Shown: piece by piece, positions 15,928 to 25,272 of the stretch
Layout of the letters: each line of letters opens with the position of its first letter
Position numbering within the stretch: the stretch's first letter is position 1
Assembly: GCA_003219465.1 (NCBI GenBank)
Contig: QHOX01000163.1
Span: forward strand, 1-32,327
Origin: Verrucomicrobiota bacterium
Lineage (GTDB): Bacteria; Verrucomicrobiota; Verrucomicrobiia; Chthoniobacterales; UBA10450
Direction: 5' to 3'
DNA: 32,327 bases
The notes under the pieces: generated by a model
Seen by the model: the letters and a program-made list of their open reading frames with translations, nothing else
Database searches by the model: none
What the model was told of the DNA's origin: nothing
Made by a program: the position numbers and the translations under genes

Positions 15928-15985
15928 GGCGTTTCTGTGAAACGCCATAACCAATCGCGAATGGCGTTTGACACAGACGCCCTAC
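15928..15985. repeat. REPIN-like element between glycosidase and FAH genes
   Basis: The left hairpin GGCGTTTC-TGT-GAAACGCC is perfect. The right hairpin GGCGT...ACGCC is followed by CTAC, giving GTAG on the minus strand. The left outer GTAG is degenerate (GTCG). It ends four bases from the glycosidase stop codon. Confidence 0.6.
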
Positions 15986-15988
15986 AAT

Positions 15989-16786
15989 TTACTTCGGCAC
16001 GACACCCACAAAATCGCGCACCGTTTTTCGCCCTGAGATTGAGAATGCGCTGCCGTCCTCGCGTGCGAACCAGAACGCGCTCGATGAACCACCGTCGAGA
16101 TTCATCGCACGGCGGATTTTCGAATCCGCAACGATGGGCGCTGTGGCAAGGATGTTTGCCAACTCCGCAAGCGAAACGTCCGAGCAAACGCCGAGCATGG
16201 CGCGATCATTCGTGGCTGTTCCGGCAAAAGTTCGCCGCGCCAGCTGTGAATCGTTCAACCCGCGAATGCGCTTGCTTCCTTCGACGAGAAATGGTCCGGC
16301 TTGAACTGCCGCCATGTTTTTTTTCGTGCGTGAGAATTCACCGACACGCACGATGTCGATACCTCGGTCCGACTGCAGCAAGATTCCCGTGATTAAACGG
16401 GCCCGGCGTAACGGCGAGAAAGTTCTGCCATCGGCAACTCGCAAGCCGATCGGCTTGAATTCCGTGTCGAAATAACCGCCGTTCACGCCACACACGCATT
16501 TTTCTCGTTTCATCACTGCGCCCAGACTTTGGCCGTCAGGATTATCGATAACACGCAATGCAGCCTTTTTGGCGGAGAAAACTGCAACATCGACAGCGAC
16601 GCGCTGACCGGCGGTAGCGTCTTCCACGACCACATGCCGATGCTCAATTCCTGCCCGGCCAGGTTCCGATTCGGCTGAGAGGATTTTCCACTCTGCATGC
16701 GCCAACGCGGCAAGCGCGTATAGCAACAGCGTGACCAAAAGCGATCCGCGCACAGATCGCGCGACAGAAGCGTTGCGAAATCGCAC
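15989..16786 (-). CDS. Exported phosphodiester glycosidase (NAGPA-like, DUF2233) domain protein
   Basis: The 265-residue protein starts at GTG with a signal peptide (RGSLLVTLLLYALAALAHA), so it is exported. The NAGPA domain is shown by CVCGVNGGYFDTEFKPIGL, by FLVEGSKRIRGL, and by MNLDGGSSSAFWF, where the Asp and Gly-Gly belong to the active-site loop, ending with VRDFVGVVP. Relatives remove alpha-N-acetylglucosamine from phosphodiesters, or act on exopolysaccharide or cell-wall sugars. The bacterial substrate is usually unknown. It begins 15 bases after the first TolB/TPR protein gene, so it is probably in the same transcript. Confidence 0.85.
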   Translation of the reverse strand: MRFRNASVARSVRGSLLVTLLLYALAALAHAEWKILSAESEPGRAGIEHRHVVVEDATAGQRVAVDVAVFSAKKAALRVIDNPDGQSLGAVMKREKCVCGVNGGYFDTEFKPIGLRVADGRTFSPLRRARLITGILLQSDRGIDIVRVGEFSRTKKNMAAVQAGPFLVEGSKRIRGLNDSQLARRTFAGTATNDRAMLGVCSDVSLAELANILATAPIVADSKIRRAMNLDGGSSSAFWFAREDGSAFSISGRKTVRDFVGVVPK

Positions 16787-16801
16787 GACTGTATGCGGGT
16801 C

Positions 16802-18808
16802 TTACGCTTTTCCGGCGTATTTGGTGAACAGCGCCTGAAACCCGATATCGTTCCGGAGCGGGTCCCACGCCGGATTAAGTTTCAGCGCGTGCAACGTCAC
16901 TTCGCTAGGACGACTCAACAATCCGTCCAACAACTCGATTGCGCGAGCGTTGTCGCCGAGGATGGTGTAAACCTGTGCGACCTGCTCAGTGATCTGCGGG
17001 CCCTCGAATGCATCTTTGCTCTCCGGCCGCAAATCCATCGCTCGTTGCGCTTCTGCGATGGCAGCGTCCTTTTCGCCAAGCCAGGCGAGGACTTTGGCAA
17101 AACCGACGTGCAAATCTGCGTCGTCCGGTTTTTGCTTCAATTGCTCTTCAAGAATGTTTTTCGCTTTAACGAGCGCAGTACGCGCCGCTGTGTCATCGCC
17201 CAGACCTTTTTGAGCAATGCCGATGGCGAAATATTTCATTCCCAGCGACCCCGGAACGGCGGCAAATGAATCGTCCGGGAACTTTTCACCCAGCTGCAAA
17301 AGCTGGTCGTACTTACGTTGAAGCAGGAGAAGATTGGCCTCGCTGCCGACAATCTTCAGCCGCTCTTCGTTGCTCATCGGAAATGATTTTCCTTTCTGCA
17401 TGGCTTGCTCATACACGCTGAAGTCACCTTTCTCAGCGATGGCTAGTTTGACCTTGATTTCCCAGAGCCCGATTCCGGTTGGATTGATCTGGAGGGCGCG
17501 ATCGAGGGTTTTGTTCGCCGCGTCAAAATTTCGCTGCATCTGATAATTAAGAGCGAGATTTTGCAACGGCCACGTATCCTTTGGATTCAAGCTGGCCGCC
17601 TTCTCGAGATTTGCGGTGGACTCACCCCATTTTCCCTGCCGCCGCTGGATCGCACCGATGGCCAGATAAACCTCCGATTCGTTAGGCAATCCGCGCTGAG
17701 CGATTTCGAATTCCTTTAGCGCTGCGTCGTAGTTGTTGTCGCCGTAGTAATACGAGGAGCCCAAGGCCAGATGCGCTTCCGGCAGATCGGGTTGCAATTG
17801 CAACGCTCGCTCCGCCAGGGTGCGCGCTTTTTCTCGCCGTTCCGGCGTGCGGTCGAACGTGTGCACGATCCAACTTTGCAACAGCGAGGAGCGCGCGAGG
17901 GCGAGCGCAAAATTCGGGTCAAGTTGAATGGCACGCTCGTAAAGCTGCTCGCTTTGTTTCAGTTTGTCGAAATCCTCAACGGCACACCCGAGGTTCTGCG
18001 CCTGGACAAACGCGAGATAAGCCTCGCCATTCTCGGTAGGTTTGCGTTCCATTCGCGCTTTTTCCGTGTCGGAAAGTTTGGCTTGCAAGGCGTTTGCGAT
18101 TTCGTGGGCAAGATCGGTCTGGATCGCAAAAACATCCGTCAAATCGCGGTCGTAGTCATTCGCCCAAATGTGTTTGTCTGTTGTGGCATCAATCAATTGC
18201 ACGTTGACACGCACGCGATTTCCAGCGCGCCGAACGCTGCCTTCGAGAATGGAAGCGACGCCCAATGCCTTTCCGATCTCGCGAATGTTGGATGTTTTGC
18301 CCCTATAGGGCATGACCGAAGTACGGGAGATCACCTTCAGGTCGCCTATCTTCGACAGATTCGTGAGCACATCATCCTGAATGCCGTCTGCAAAATAGGC
18401 ATTCTCTTTTTCGTCGCTCAGATTTTCAAACGGCAACACCGCAATCGACTTGTCGATCTTGCGCGCAGAAGAAATGCGGGGGAGGAGGAAAAATCCCGCA
18501 ATTGCAGAGACGATCACGCCGGTCACGACAAGCATAATTACGTTGCGACGGCGGTATGTTCTAGGCGCAGCCACGCTTGGCGTGGCGCGGATGCCTTGCG
18601 GTGTGACATCAAAAGCCCAGGCGAGGATCAAGGCGATTGGAAAACCAACCAGTAACAGCACAATCACAAGACGCAGCGCCCAGTCTGGCAATTCCCATGC
18701 CGGAAATGTGGCCGAGGCCAGTTGGATGATGCCCCCGGCAGCAATGATGTATGCCGCCGCGACTCGATAAACTTTGCGCCGTTTCACTTCCTCGAAGAAG
18801 CCGGTCAT
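16802..18808 (-). CDS. TolB-like/TPR membrane protein, paralogue A
   Basis: The 668-residue protein starts MTGFFEEVKRRKVYRVAAAYI and has three N-terminal hydrophobic segments (about 15-35, 47-68, 91-110). A TolB/FlgO-like N-terminal domain follows at about 118-245 (KSIAVLPFENLSDEKENAYF, DGIQDDVLTNLSKI, GSVRRAGNRVRVNVQLIDA, IWANDYDRDLTDVFAIQTDL). Then come many tetratricopeptide repeats to the C-terminus (EAHLALGSSYYYG, YLAIGAIQRRQGKWGES, TWPLQNLALNYQMQR). COG5616-type proteins often sit behind DNA-binding or cyclase domains; here neither is present. It may scaffold an envelope or signalling complex. It closely resembles its upstream neighbour along its whole length, most strongly in the first 260 residues. 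The gap 18809-18955 holds its promoter region, with no clear boxes. Confidence 0.88.
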   Translation of the reverse strand: MTGFFEEVKRRKVYRVAAAYIIAAGGIIQLASATFPAWELPDWALRLVIVLLLVGFPIALILAWAFDVTPQGIRATPSVAAPRTYRRRNVIMLVVTGVIVSAIAGFFLLPRISSARKIDKSIAVLPFENLSDEKENAYFADGIQDDVLTNLSKIGDLKVISRTSVMPYRGKTSNIREIGKALGVASILEGSVRRAGNRVRVNVQLIDATTDKHIWANDYDRDLTDVFAIQTDLAHEIANALQAKLSDTEKARMERKPTENGEAYLAFVQAQNLGCAVEDFDKLKQSEQLYERAIQLDPNFALALARSSLLQSWIVHTFDRTPERREKARTLAERALQLQPDLPEAHLALGSSYYYGDNNYDAALKEFEIAQRGLPNESEVYLAIGAIQRRQGKWGESTANLEKAASLNPKDTWPLQNLALNYQMQRNFDAANKTLDRALQINPTGIGLWEIKVKLAIAEKGDFSVYEQAMQKGKSFPMSNEERLKIVGSEANLLLLQRKYDQLLQLGEKFPDDSFAAVPGSLGMKYFAIGIAQKGLGDDTAARTALVKAKNILEEQLKQKPDDADLHVGFAKVLAWLGEKDAAIAEAQRAMDLRPESKDAFEGPQITEQVAQVYTILGDNARAIELLDGLLSRPSEVTLHALKLNPAWDPLRNDIGFQALFTKYAGKA

Positions 18809-18955
18809 AAATCGCCTTGGTTCCCTGAACTATAGTGCAGCCGCGAATATAGACACAAATCGACGCGCGACATTCAATTTACCGAGTCGATTGCGTTACT
18901 CGGGAAGTGGACCGCTCGTCCCCCCTATTCTCGACAGATAAAACGCAAGCCGACG

Positions 18956-20986
18956 CTAAGCTCCCGCGTCGTACCTGTCGATCAAAGCCTGAAAACGCGG
19001 ATCGTTTCGCAACGAGTCCCATATCGGGTTTACTTTTAGACCCTGCACCGTGACGTAGCTCGGACGATTCAACAGTCCATCCAGAATTTCGATTGCCCGA
19101 TCGTTGTCGCCAAGAATGGCGCAAATCTGGGCCACACCTTCCGTAATCTCGGGACCGTCAAGCGCGTCCTTGCTTTCGGGCTGCAATTCGCTCGCACGTT
19201 GCGCTTCCGCCAGCGCGGAATCTTTCTTGCCAAGAAACGCGAGCACTTTTGCCAACTGGATTCGTAGCTTGGCATCGTCCGGACTATGTTTGAGTTGTTC
19301 CTCAGCGGCGCTTTTCGCCTTGAGGAAAGCCGCTTGCGCTCCAAGCTTGTCCTGGAGTGCTCTGCGGGCAAAGCCGATATAATAATACTTACTCCACAAG
19401 CCCTTGGGATAAGCTGCGAGCTGGTCGTCCGGCAGACTTTCCGCCTCCCGCAATCCCTCGTTGTACCTTCTCTCCAGGAGAAAGACGTCCGTACGCGCAT
19501 CCGCGGTCTTGAGTTTCTGCTCGTTCGTCATTGGAATCGATTTGAGAGCTTCGAACGCCTTCTCTGCGACATCGAAATCCCCCTTCTCCGCGATAGCCAG
19601 CCTCGACTTCACCCCCAAAAGCTCCATCGCATTCGGATCTAATGCGAGCGCGCGGTCGAGAGTCTTATTCGCTGCCTCGTAATTTCGCAGCATCACATAA
19701 TTGTAACTGAGTTGCTGCAGTGGCCATGTGTCTTTCGGATTCAAACTGGCAGCCTTCTCCAGATTCGCGATGGACTCTGCCCACTTTCCCTGCCGGCGCT
19801 GGATTGCGCCAATAGCGAGATAAACTTCGGATTCGTTAGGCAATCCGCGCCGCGCGATTTCGAATTCTCGCAGCGCCGCCTCGTACTTGGTGTCGCCGTA
19901 ATAATATGAGAACCCGAGTGCCAGGTGCGCTTCCGAGAGATCAGGCTGGAGTTGCATGGCGCGCCCGGCCAGAGTGCGCGCTTTTTGGCGCCGTTCCGGG
20001 GTGCGCTCGACGTCGTGCACGATCCAGCTTTGCAATTGCGAGTAACGCGCGATGGCAAGTGCAAAATTTGGATCCAGCTCGATCGCGCGCTGGTAAAGTT
20101 GCTCGCTCTGTCTCAGTTTTTCGAGGCTCTCAAACGCACCGGAAAGGTTGTGGGCCTGCACGAAAGCGAGATAGGCCTCGCCATTTTCAGTGGGCCTGCG
20201 CTCGATTTGCGCCTTCTCCATGGGTGACAGTTTGGCCTGCAATTCGCGCACGATTTGTTGTGCCAGATCAGTTTGAATGGCGAACACATCGGTTAAGTCA
20301 CGATCGTAGTCTTCCGCCCACATGTGCTCGTCGGTATCGGCGTTGATCAACTGCACGTTCACGCGAACTCGATTGCCAATACGGCGAACGCTGCCTTCGA
20401 GAATGGCACCGACCCCCAGCGCTTTTCCGATTTCACGAACGTTGGATGCCTTCCCTCGATACGGCATCACCGATGTGCGCGAAATCACTTTCAGATCACC
20501 GATCTTCGACAAATTGGTGAGCACGTCGTCCTGAATACCGTCCGCAAAAAAGGCGTTCTCTTTTTCTTCGCTCAGATTTTGAAACGGCAACACTGCAATT
20601 GATTTGTCGCATTTGTGGGCTGAGACGCGCGGCAGCAGAAAAAAGCCTGTGCCAGCGGAAACGATCACGCCGGTTGCCGCAAGCAGGATGATGTTCCGGC
20701 GACGGTGCCTTCGAGGCACCCCAATTGCTGGGGTCACTCGTACGCCCTGCGCCGTGATGTCGTACGCCCAGGCCAGCATGAGCGCGATGGGAAAGCCGAA
20801 GAGCAACAGGACAATGACCAAACGCAGCATCCAATTTGGCAATTCCCACGCCGGAAACGCCGCGGAAGCGAATTGAATGATGCCGCCCGCTGCGATGATG
20901 TAAGCCGCCGCCACCCGATATACCTTGCGCCGCCTCACTTCTTCAAAGAACCCGGGCAAGGCTACAGATTTCTCGGTCGAGACCAT
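18956..20986 (-). CDS. TolB-like/TPR membrane protein, paralogue B
   Basis: The protein has 676 residues from the ATG at 20986 (MVSTEKSVALPGFFEEVRRR). A TTG at 21022 would add 12 residues. The order of parts matches paralogue A: three membrane segments, the TolB/FlgO-like domain (KSIAVLPFQNLSEEKENAFF, DGIQDDVLTNLSKI, MWAEDYDRDLTDVFAIQTDL), then tetratricopeptide repeats ending NPIWDSLRNDPRFQALIDRY. The C-terminal half differs more from A than the N-terminal half, which fits duplication followed by divergence of the repeats that bind partners. It follows the ArsR-methyltransferase gene by 9 to 45 bases depending on the start, so read-through from that promoter is possible. Confidence 0.88.
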   Translation of the reverse strand: MVSTEKSVALPGFFEEVRRRKVYRVAAAYIIAAGGIIQFASAAFPAWELPNWMLRLVIVLLLFGFPIALMLAWAYDITAQGVRVTPAIGVPRRHRRRNIILLAATGVIVSAGTGFFLLPRVSAHKCDKSIAVLPFQNLSEEKENAFFADGIQDDVLTNLSKIGDLKVISRTSVMPYRGKASNVREIGKALGVGAILEGSVRRIGNRVRVNVQLINADTDEHMWAEDYDRDLTDVFAIQTDLAQQIVRELQAKLSPMEKAQIERRPTENGEAYLAFVQAHNLSGAFESLEKLRQSEQLYQRAIELDPNFALAIARYSQLQSWIVHDVERTPERRQKARTLAGRAMQLQPDLSEAHLALGFSYYYGDTKYEAALREFEIARRGLPNESEVYLAIGAIQRRQGKWAESIANLEKAASLNPKDTWPLQQLSYNYVMLRNYEAANKTLDRALALDPNAMELLGVKSRLAIAEKGDFDVAEKAFEALKSIPMTNEQKLKTADARTDVFLLERRYNEGLREAESLPDDQLAAYPKGLWSKYYYIGFARRALQDKLGAQAAFLKAKSAAEEQLKHSPDDAKLRIQLAKVLAFLGKKDSALAEAQRASELQPESKDALDGPEITEGVAQICAILGDNDRAIEILDGLLNRPSYVTVQGLKVNPIWDSLRNDPRFQALIDRYDAGA

Positions 20987-21031
20987 AAAACCAAGGGCCT
21001 GCTCTATTGACAGCCGAGGCAACCCCGGCGT

Positions 21032-21964
21032 TCACTTAACGCCGCCAGCAAAGACAGTCTGAAAATGTGGGCTCTGCTTTTCCCGGGAGACGACGCTCAC
21101 CTCAATATCCCGGAAGCCGCTTTTCTCGAGGAGTTGGTGTAACTGTACTTCGCTGAATCCGAGCCAGTGGTCCGCGTAAAGTTCACGCGCCTTTTCAAAT
21201 CGATGGCTCAACAGATCGAGAATCACCAGGCGCCCGCCGCGCTTCAACATCCGGTGAGCAGCGCCGACGGCACGCTCGGGATGAATGGCGTGGTGCAACG
21301 CCTGGCTCAGGATTGCAAGGTCGACGCTGTCTTTCGCGATCGGAGGGTCCTCAATATCGCCCAGCCGGTACTCAAGGTTCTTGAATCCGTGTTTCTTCGC
21401 CAATTGTGACCCGAACTCGACCATCTTCGGCGAATTATCGATGGCAATGACTTTGCGCGCTCGTTTCGCCAGCAATTGCGAAAGCGTCCCCTCGCCTGCT
21501 CCCAGATCGGCGACGGTCAACGGCGGGAGCAACGTGATTAGCGTGTGCGCAAGCGCCTGCCACGATCGCCCAGGCACATAGCCTCGACCGAATTTGCCAG
21601 CAAGTTCATCAAAATATTTCCGCGCCTTATCCTGCCGCTTCTGTAGTACAAGCTTCAGACTTGTGCGATCGCGTGATGTTTCCGGCAATTCGCGCGCAAG
21701 CACGCGGGTGATTTCCGCCACGCGATCGTGTTGTGCGTTGTGGCCACGATCGTTCGCGCCGTAATAAACATTTTTGCCAACACGCCGATCGGCCACAACG
21801 CCTGCGCGTTTCAATTGAGCAAGATGACTGGAAATCCGCGATTGGCCCATCCCCAGAATCTGTTGCAACTCAGCGACCGAAAGTTCCTCCTGCTCGAGAA
21901 GAAGTAGCAACCGCAGGCGGGTCGGATCCGCCAGCAATCGCAGCAAATTAATGGTTGACGCCAT
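21032..21964 (-). CDS. ArsR-family regulator fused to a SAM-dependent methyltransferase domain
   Basis: The protein has 310 residues from the ATG at 21964 (MASTINLLRLLADPTRLRLL). An upstream TTG at 21976 is possible but less likely. Residues 1-70 form an ArsR winged helix (LSVAELQQILGMGQSRISSH, LAQLKRAGVVADRRVGKNVY). After a helical linker, residues about 148-250 form a class I methyltransferase fold (VADLGAGEGTLSQLL, VIAIDNSPKMVEF, DLAILSQALHHAIHPERAV). ArsR-methyltransferase fusions are found beside methionine-cycle genes; the SAH-responsive SahR regulators of Proteobacteria are ArsR-family proteins controlling such genes. It is divergent from metK-ahcY, and a 28-bp palindrome lies between them. 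I infer a SAM- or SAH-sensing repressor. It lacks the Cys metal site of classic ArsR. Confidence 0.9.
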   Translation of the reverse strand: MASTINLLRLLADPTRLRLLLLLEQEELSVAELQQILGMGQSRISSHLAQLKRAGVVADRRVGKNVYYGANDRGHNAQHDRVAEITRVLARELPETSRDRTSLKLVLQKRQDKARKYFDELAGKFGRGYVPGRSWQALAHTLITLLPPLTVADLGAGEGTLSQLLAKRARKVIAIDNSPKMVEFGSQLAKKHGFKNLEYRLGDIEDPPIAKDSVDLAILSQALHHAIHPERAVGAAHRMLKRGGRLVILDLLSHRFEKARELYADHWLGFSEVQLHQLLEKSGFRDIEVSVVSREKQSPHFQTVFAGGVK

Positions 21965-21977
21965 GATGCGAGCCAAC

Positions 21978-22005
21978 GATATATCGACGCATCATGATTG
22001 GTCAA
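21978..22005 (-). promoter_or_regulatory. Probable promoter of the ArsR-methyltransferase gene
   Basis: On the minus strand TTGACC (22005-22000) and TATATC (21983-21978) are separated by 16 bases, close to the sigma-70 consensus. The start site would lie only about 7 bases before the ATG at 21964, giving a nearly leaderless message. Both boxes lie inside or at the edge of the palindrome. Confidence 0.5.
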
Positions 22006-22008
22006 TAT
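21981..22008. promoter_or_regulatory. 28-bp palindromic operator candidate between the regulator and metK
   Basis: The half-sites ATATCGACGCATCA (21981-21994) and TGATTGGTCAATAT (21995-22008) are inverted copies with 3 mismatched pairs of 14, centred on CATG. ArsR-family dimers bind such AT-ended palindromes. It covers the regulator's own promoter and lies 99 bases before the metK start. The rest of 22009-22107 shows no riboswitch fold that I recognise. Confidence 0.6.
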
Positions 22009-22107
22009 GTCTGGTCGCGACGTTACATCGTTAGAACGGTTGAACTCCCGTCCCTCGGCTATTCGATTTAACGTTGTAACAGTTTAACGAATCGCGCTCT
22101 TCGAACC

Positions 22108-23310
22108 ATGTCCCGCCGTTATATCTTCTCCTCCGAATCCGTCGGTGAAGGTCATCCCGACAAAGTTTGCGATGCTATCTCGGACGCCGTGCTCGACGCG
22201 TGCATCGAGCAGGACCGGCACAGTCGCGTGGCTTGTGAAACGTTCGCTAAAAGCAACATCGTCATCGTAGGTGGCGAGATCACTATTCCAAGCCTGCCTG
22301 AAGATAAGCCGCTCGCCAGTGTGCTAGCTGTCGAACAGCTCGTGCGCGACACCGTGCGCGAAATTGGTTACGTGAATGACGACGACGTTTTTCACGCCGA
22401 CAAGATTTTCATCACCAACGTCATCACTAAACAATCGCCCGATATTGCGCAGGGCGTCGATGCCCGCGCAGTTGAAGGTAAGGACACCGCAGAACAAGGC
22501 GCAGGCGATCAAGGATTGATGTTCGGCTATGCGTGTGACGAAACGCCGGAACTCATGCCAGCGCCCATCATGTTTGCGCATCGGCTTGGGCGCGAACTCA
22601 CGCGCATCCGCAAGAAGGGGAAAGTCGGCTGGTTGCGGCCGGACGCGAAATCGCAGGTTTCAGTGATCTATGAAGACGGCAAACCCATGGGCATTTCTTG
22701 CGTCGTTGTGTCGACCCAGCACACGCGTGATGTGAAGCATTCGGAACTCCGCAGTTTCGTGATCGAGGAGGTGATCAAGAAAGTGCTGCCCACGGAAATG
22801 CTAACCGAAAAGACGCAATTCCTCGTCAATCCTACTGGCAATTTCGTGATCGGCGGCCCGCAGGGTGACGCCGGTCTGACCGGGCGCAAAATCATCGTCG
22901 ATTCCTATGGCGGAATGGGCCGGCACGGCGGAGGCGCGTTCTCGGGAAAAGACCCGAGCAAAGTCGATCGCAGCGCTGCTTACATGGGACGGTGGGTTGC
23001 GAAAAATGTGGTGGCGGCAGGTCTGGCGAGAAAATGCGAAGTGCAATTCGCCTATGCGATTGGCCATCCGGAGCCGCTCAGCGTTCACATCGACACGTTC
23101 GGCACCCACACTGTCGATGAAGAAGCAATCGAGCGAGCCGTGCTTGCTACGTTCAGCTTCAAACCGGCCGACATCATCAAACAACTCAACCTTCTTCGCC
23201 CGATTTATTCCAAAACCACAAACTACGGCCACTTCGGCAAAGTCGATGATCCCGACGTTACGTGGGAAAAGGCTGACAAAGCGGAGGAGCTAAGGAAGGC
23301 CGCCAAGTAA
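22108..23310 (+). CDS. metK: S-adenosylmethionine synthase
   Basis: The 400-residue cytoplasmic enzyme makes SAM from methionine and ATP with release of phosphate and pyrophosphate. The N-terminus [20 protein letters not shown] is the universal opening, with the ATP-binding His. [20 protein letters not shown] is the first PROSITE signature. [20 protein letters not shown] is the second, with the catalytic lysine region. The C-terminal domain continues through [13 protein letters not shown]. The length is standard. Only four bases separate it from ahcY, so the two form one operon. The divergent ArsR-methyltransferase gene and the palindrome upstream suggest control by SAM or SAH. Confidence 0.98.
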   Translation: MSRRYIFSSESVGEGHPDKVCDAISDAVLDACIEQDRHSRVACETFAKSNIVIVGGEITIPSLPEDKPLASVLAVEQLVRDTVREIGYVNDDDVFHADKIFITNVITKQSPDIAQGVDARAVEGKDTAEQGAGDQGLMFGYACDETPELMPAPIMFAHRLGRELTRIRKKGKVGWLRPDAKSQVSVIYEDGKPMGISCVVVSTQHTRDVKHSELRSFVIEEVIKKVLPTEMLTEKTQFLVNPTGNFVIGGPQGDAGLTGRKIIVDSYGGMGRHGGGAFSGKDPSKVDRSAAYMGRWVAKNVVAAGLARKCEVQFAYAIGHPEPLSVHIDTFGTHTVDEEAIERAVLATFSFKPADIIKQLNLLRPIYSKTTNYGHFGKVDDPDVTWEKADKAEELRKAAK

Positions 23311-23314
23311 ATTT

Positions 23315-24745
23315 ATGAAAACATCGACAATCGAACGAAGCGAAACCGATTACAAAGTCGCCGATATTTCGTTGGCCGACTTTGGTCGCAAAGAAATTTC
23401 TATCGCGGAAAAGGAAATGCCCGGGCTAATGGCGATCCGCGAGAAATATGCCCCGCAGAAACCGCTGGCCGGTGTCCGCATCACCGGATCGTTGCACATG
23501 ACCATTCAGACGGCGGTGCTGATCGAGACACTTACCGATCTTGGAGCGAGCGTGCGCTGGGCAAGCTGTAATATTTTTTCGACGCAAGACCATGCCGCCG
23601 CAGCGATGGCCAAGCGTGGCATCGCCGTGTTCGCGTGGAAAGGCGAATCGCTTGAGGACTACTGGCGGTGCACGTATCGCGCGATTTCGCACCCCGAAGG
23701 CAAAGGCCCGCAGCTCGTGGTCGATGATGGCGGCGACGCAACATTGCTCATTCATAAGGGGTACGAGCTGGAAGAAGGCAGTGATTGGGCGAAGACGCAA
23801 TCGGCGAACAAGGAAGAACAAGTCACCAAGGATCTGCTGCTCGAAATTCAGCGCGAGAATCCCTATCGGTGGCATGAAATCGTGAAGGATTGGCGCGGCG
23901 TTTCCGAGGAAACCACCACCGGTGTCCGTCGGCTTTACAAAATGCACGAAGAAGGGCTGCTTCTGGTTCCCGCGATCAACGTCAACGATTCGGTGACCAA
24001 ATCGAAGTTCGACAATCTCTACGGCTGCCGCCATTCACTTGTCGACGGACTAAATCGTGCGCTGGACGTGATGCTTTCGGGAAAAGTCGCGGTCATCTGC
24101 GGTTACGGCGACGTCGGCAAAGGCTGCGCGCAATCTTTGCGCGGCCAGGGCGCGCGTATTGTTATTACTGAGGTGGATCCGATCAACGCGCTGCAAGCCG
24201 CAATGGAAGGCTACGAAGTCACGACCATCGAAGATACACTCGGCCGGGGGGACATTTACATTACCGCCAGCGGCAACATCGACGTCATCACGCTGGAACA
24301 TATGCAGCGTATGAAAGATCAAGCCATCGTCGCGAACATCGGCCATTTCGATAATGAGATTCAGGTCGACGCCCTGAACGAAGCCAAAGGCGTGAAGAAA
24401 ACCAACATCAAACCGCAGGTGGACAAGTACACGTTCCCGGATGGTCACGAAATTTTCCTGCTCGCCGAAGGCCGCCTTGTGAATCTCGGTTGCGCCACCG
24501 GGCACCCGAGCTTCGTCATGTCGAATTCATTTTCCAATCAGGTGCTGGCACAACTGGATCTCTGGAAAAACCGTGACACCTACAAAGTCGGCGTTTACGT
24601 GTTGCCGAAGAAACTCGACGAAGAAGTCGCGCGCCTGCACCTCGAGAAAATCGGCGTCAAACTCACGAAGCTGTCGCGAAAGCAGGCTGACTATCTCGGT
24701 ATCCCGATCGACGGTCCGTTTAAATCAGAGCATTACCGATACTAA
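23315..24745 (+). CDS. ahcY: Adenosylhomocysteinase (S-adenosyl-L-homocysteine hydrolase)
   Basis: The 476-residue NAD-dependent enzyme splits SAH into adenosine and homocysteine, lifting product inhibition of methyltransferases. Early blocks are [20 protein letters not shown] and [16 protein letters not shown]. It carries the long bacterial insert ([20 protein letters not shown] and on to ENPYRW). The substrate block is [20 protein letters not shown]. The NAD-binding loop is [20 protein letters not shown]. The conserved C-terminus is PFKSEHYRY. Co-transcription with metK couples SAM synthesis with SAH clearance. A short dispersed repeat follows the stop codon. Confidence 0.98.
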   Translation: MKTSTIERSETDYKVADISLADFGRKEISIAEKEMPGLMAIREKYAPQKPLAGVRITGSLHMTIQTAVLIETLTDLGASVRWASCNIFSTQDHAAAAMAKRGIAVFAWKGESLEDYWRCTYRAISHPEGKGPQLVVDDGGDATLLIHKGYELEEGSDWAKTQSANKEEQVTKDLLLEIQRENPYRWHEIVKDWRGVSEETTTGVRRLYKMHEEGLLLVPAINVNDSVTKSKFDNLYGCRHSLVDGLNRALDVMLSGKVAVICGYGDVGKGCAQSLRGQGARIVITEVDPINALQAAMEGYEVTTIEDTLGRGDIYITASGNIDVITLEHMQRMKDQAIVANIGHFDNEIQVDALNEAKGVKKTNIKPQVDKYTFPDGHEIFLLAEGRLVNLGCATGHPSFVMSNSFSNQVLAQLDLWKNRDTYKVGVYVLPKKLDEEVARLHLEKIGVKLTKLSRKQADYLGIPIDGPFKSEHYRY

Positions 24746-24750
24746 GAGCC

Positions 24751-24776
24751 TGTCATTCCGAGCGGTCGAGGAATTT
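24751..24776. repeat. Dispersed short repeat after ahcY
   Basis: TGTCATTCCGAGCGGTCGAG followed by GAATTTCT belongs to a short repeat seen in intergenic DNA of many bacteria. A related copy in the opposite orientation is found at 26525-26573, where it encodes the SET-protein tail. Confidence 0.5.
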
Positions 24777-24793
24777 CTGATTCGATTGCGGAA

Positions 24794-25228
24794 TCATCCC
24801 CCTATCGGTGGACCTGCATCTTCGCTCCAAGCTCCGCGATATTGCGGCAGGTCATCGGTGATCTCATCCCACGGCGCACGATCATCCACGAACGTGTGAT
24901 ATTGCGGGCGAATCCCCGGGTCATCGTCGAACGCTCCCATGCGGATGGAGACCTGATCGCCCTCCGGCCAATCGCCGCCGAACAAGCTGGAACCGCAATT
25001 GACGCAAAAGGCTTTCAGTGCGCCTTCTCCTTTTCCGTAAACGCGAATCAAGCTTTCGCCTTGCAACAAGCGGAACTGCTCTTTCCGCACGCGTGCCTGC
25101 GTGCACACCGCCGTCCCCGAGTGTTTTCGGCAGCGTTCGCAATGACAATGACCCGCGCGGAGAAACGGGGGCTCAACCTCAAAACGCACTGCACCGCAGA
25201 GGCAACTCCCACGGATTTTCTTGGTCAT
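24794..25228 (-). CDS. GFA family (CENP-V/GFA) zinc-binding protein
   Basis: The 144-residue protein opens MTKKIRGSCLCGAVRFEVEP. The zinc ligands typical of the glutathione-dependent formaldehyde-activating fold are present: Cys9 and Cys11, Cys28, Cys30 and Cys33 (HCHCERCRK), and Cys75 and Cys78 (FCVNCGSSLF). Founding members were linked to S-hydroxymethylglutathione formation, but most GFA-domain proteins have no known reaction. The length is normal. It converges with ahcY with only a repeat between them and has no obvious partner gene. Confidence 0.9.
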   Translation of the reverse strand: MTKKIRGSCLCGAVRFEVEPPFLRAGHCHCERCRKHSGTAVCTQARVRKEQFRLLQGESLIRVYGKGEGALKAFCVNCGSSLFGGDWPEGDQVSIRMGAFDDDPGIRPQYHTFVDDRAPWDEITDDLPQYRGAWSEDAGPPIGG

Positions 25229-25272
25229 GGTGTCCGCGACATTGCAGCGCGATATCTCTACCGCTAACGCGC

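Noticed and set aside
17771-18655. Open frame of 294 codons on the plus strand
   Set aside because: It is wholly antisense to the TolB/TPR paralogue A gene, has a composition unlike known domains, and the minus-strand gene is strongly supported.
22009-22107. SAM or SAH riboswitch upstream of metK
   Set aside because: I could not fold the 99-base leader into any known SAM or SAH riboswitch pattern; a covariance-model search would settle it.
23426-24034. 202-codon minus-strand frame
   Set aside because: Antisense to ahcY, whose identity is certain; no domain is visible in it.
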